Source of the DNA: Prochlorococcus sp. AG-402-L18
Lineage (GTDB): Bacteria; Cyanobacteriota; Cyanobacteriia; PCC-6307; Cyanobiaceae
Direction: 5' to 3'
Assembly (NCBI GenBank): GCA_003216725.1
Contig: QCIL01000002.1
Coordinates: forward strand, 93,918 to 157,917
Length of the DNA: 64,000 nt
Shown here: piece after piece, positions 63,724 to 64,000 of the stretch
Layout: every line of letters starts with the position of its first letter
Position numbering within the stretch: the stretch's first letter is position 1
Position numbers and translations under genes: made by a program
Notes under the pieces: model-generated
Told to the model about the DNA's origin: nothing
Databases searched by the model: none
The model's input: the letters and a program-made list of their open reading frames with translations, nothing else

Positions 63724-64000
63724 ATGCCTAATTTTAATAAATTTTTTGCAATTTTAATAAGCTTGCAAACTATTATATTTACAACAATGCTTCCAGTTTT
63801 TATAGCTTTGCCTTTAAAAGATAAATTATTCAAAATATTTGAAATTCCAATAACATGGCAAATACCTTCAATAATATTATTATCAATAGTATTTACTAAG
63901 GAAGTAGTAATAAAATCATTTAGCATTTATCTATTATTAGGTTTATTTTTTATACCAGTTTTTCATCAAGGTGGATCTTTAGGATATATAAATACCCCTA
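63724..64000 (+). CDS. bioY: BioY-like biotin transporter substrate-binding subunit, N-terminal part (cut by window edge)
   Basis: The frame opens at ATG 63724 and runs off the right edge, with 92 residues visible. It is very hydrophobic, with several membrane segments (FFAILISLQTIIFTTMLPVF and IPSIILLSIVFTKEVVI). It contains FHQGGSLGYINTP, which fits the conserved Gly-rich loop of BioY. BioY proteins import biotin, alone or with an ECF module. It lies 13 bases after the permease gene. The C-terminal half is needed to be sure. Confidence 0.65.
   Translation, partial: MPNFNKFFAILISLQTIIFTTMLPVFIALPLKDKLFKIFEIPITWQIPSIILLSIVFTKEVVIKSFSIYLLLGLFFIPVFHQGGSLGYINTP

Overview
The window reads as a chromosomal segment of a marine picocyanobacterium, most likely a high-light-adapted Prochlorococcus or a close relative. 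The evidence is the strongly AT-rich sequence, very short intergenic gaps, many overlapping stop/start codons, and cyanobacterial genes such as psaK, psb30, a Ycf20-family gene, a CCB-type cytochrome b6f assembly factor, hemJ, an LPA3-like DUF1995 gene and cobN. Most of the window is housekeeping sequence. No transposase, integrase, CRISPR array or prophage gene was seen. The assignment rests on gene content and style, not on a database comparison.

Layout. 1-5.6 kb: start of an RNase R-like gene (cut by the edge), two half-size UPF0016 transporters, a YkgJ-type cysteine-cluster protein, psb30, a HAD hydrolase, ycf20, rpmF, an FtsH-like protein with a lost protease motif, and an unknown membrane protein. 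5.6-8.9 kb: a 2-Cys peroxiredoxin, then an island of very small proteins on both strands, a ribbon-helix-helix (RHH) regulator flanked by small palindromes, and tRNA-Met. 8.9-17.4 kb: trmL, cobU, CCB, lptC, metG, a short RNB-domain nuclease, rpsR, rpmG, pheT. 17.4-19.5 kb: a mostly noncoding stretch with three clusters of evenly spaced AGACT/AGTCT half-sites, an 82-aa protein of unknown function, and an RHH/J-domain fusion protein. 19.5-29.4 kb: Ap4A phosphorylase-like gene, DUF2237, ilvE-metH facing cobN. 29.4-43.7 kb: PHP protein, hemJ, uvrC, flavin reductase, coaD, the tight dapF/nifS-like/DUF1995/dacB run, leuS, pgi, purN, argC. 43.8-55.9 kb: ribBA, cyclophilin, DUF3110, dnaJ-dnaK, tRNA-Ser, ferredoxin-IMPase-hisZ, htpG, rpmB-PrxQ-DUF2499-DUF3593, psaK. 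55.9-64 kb: dxs, ilvA, scpB, yggT, MazG-like, pyk, an ABC permease and the start of a bioY-like gene.

How the genes work together. Translation is well represented (four ribosomal proteins, three aminoacyl-tRNA synthetases, a tRNA methyltransferase, two tRNAs). Cobalamin supply and use sit close together (cobU, cobN, metH). Protein quality control includes dnaK/dnaJ, htpG, two peroxiredoxins and the FtsH-like protein. Photosynthesis-linked genes are scattered singly.

Best candidates for something undescribed: (1) the RHH/J-domain fusion protein next to three AGACT-N7-AGTCT operator-like clusters with 11-12 bp phasing; (2) the FtsH homologue with an intact ATPase but NEVGR in place of HExxH; (3) the micro-protein island between the peroxiredoxin and tRNA-Met with its own RHH regulator.
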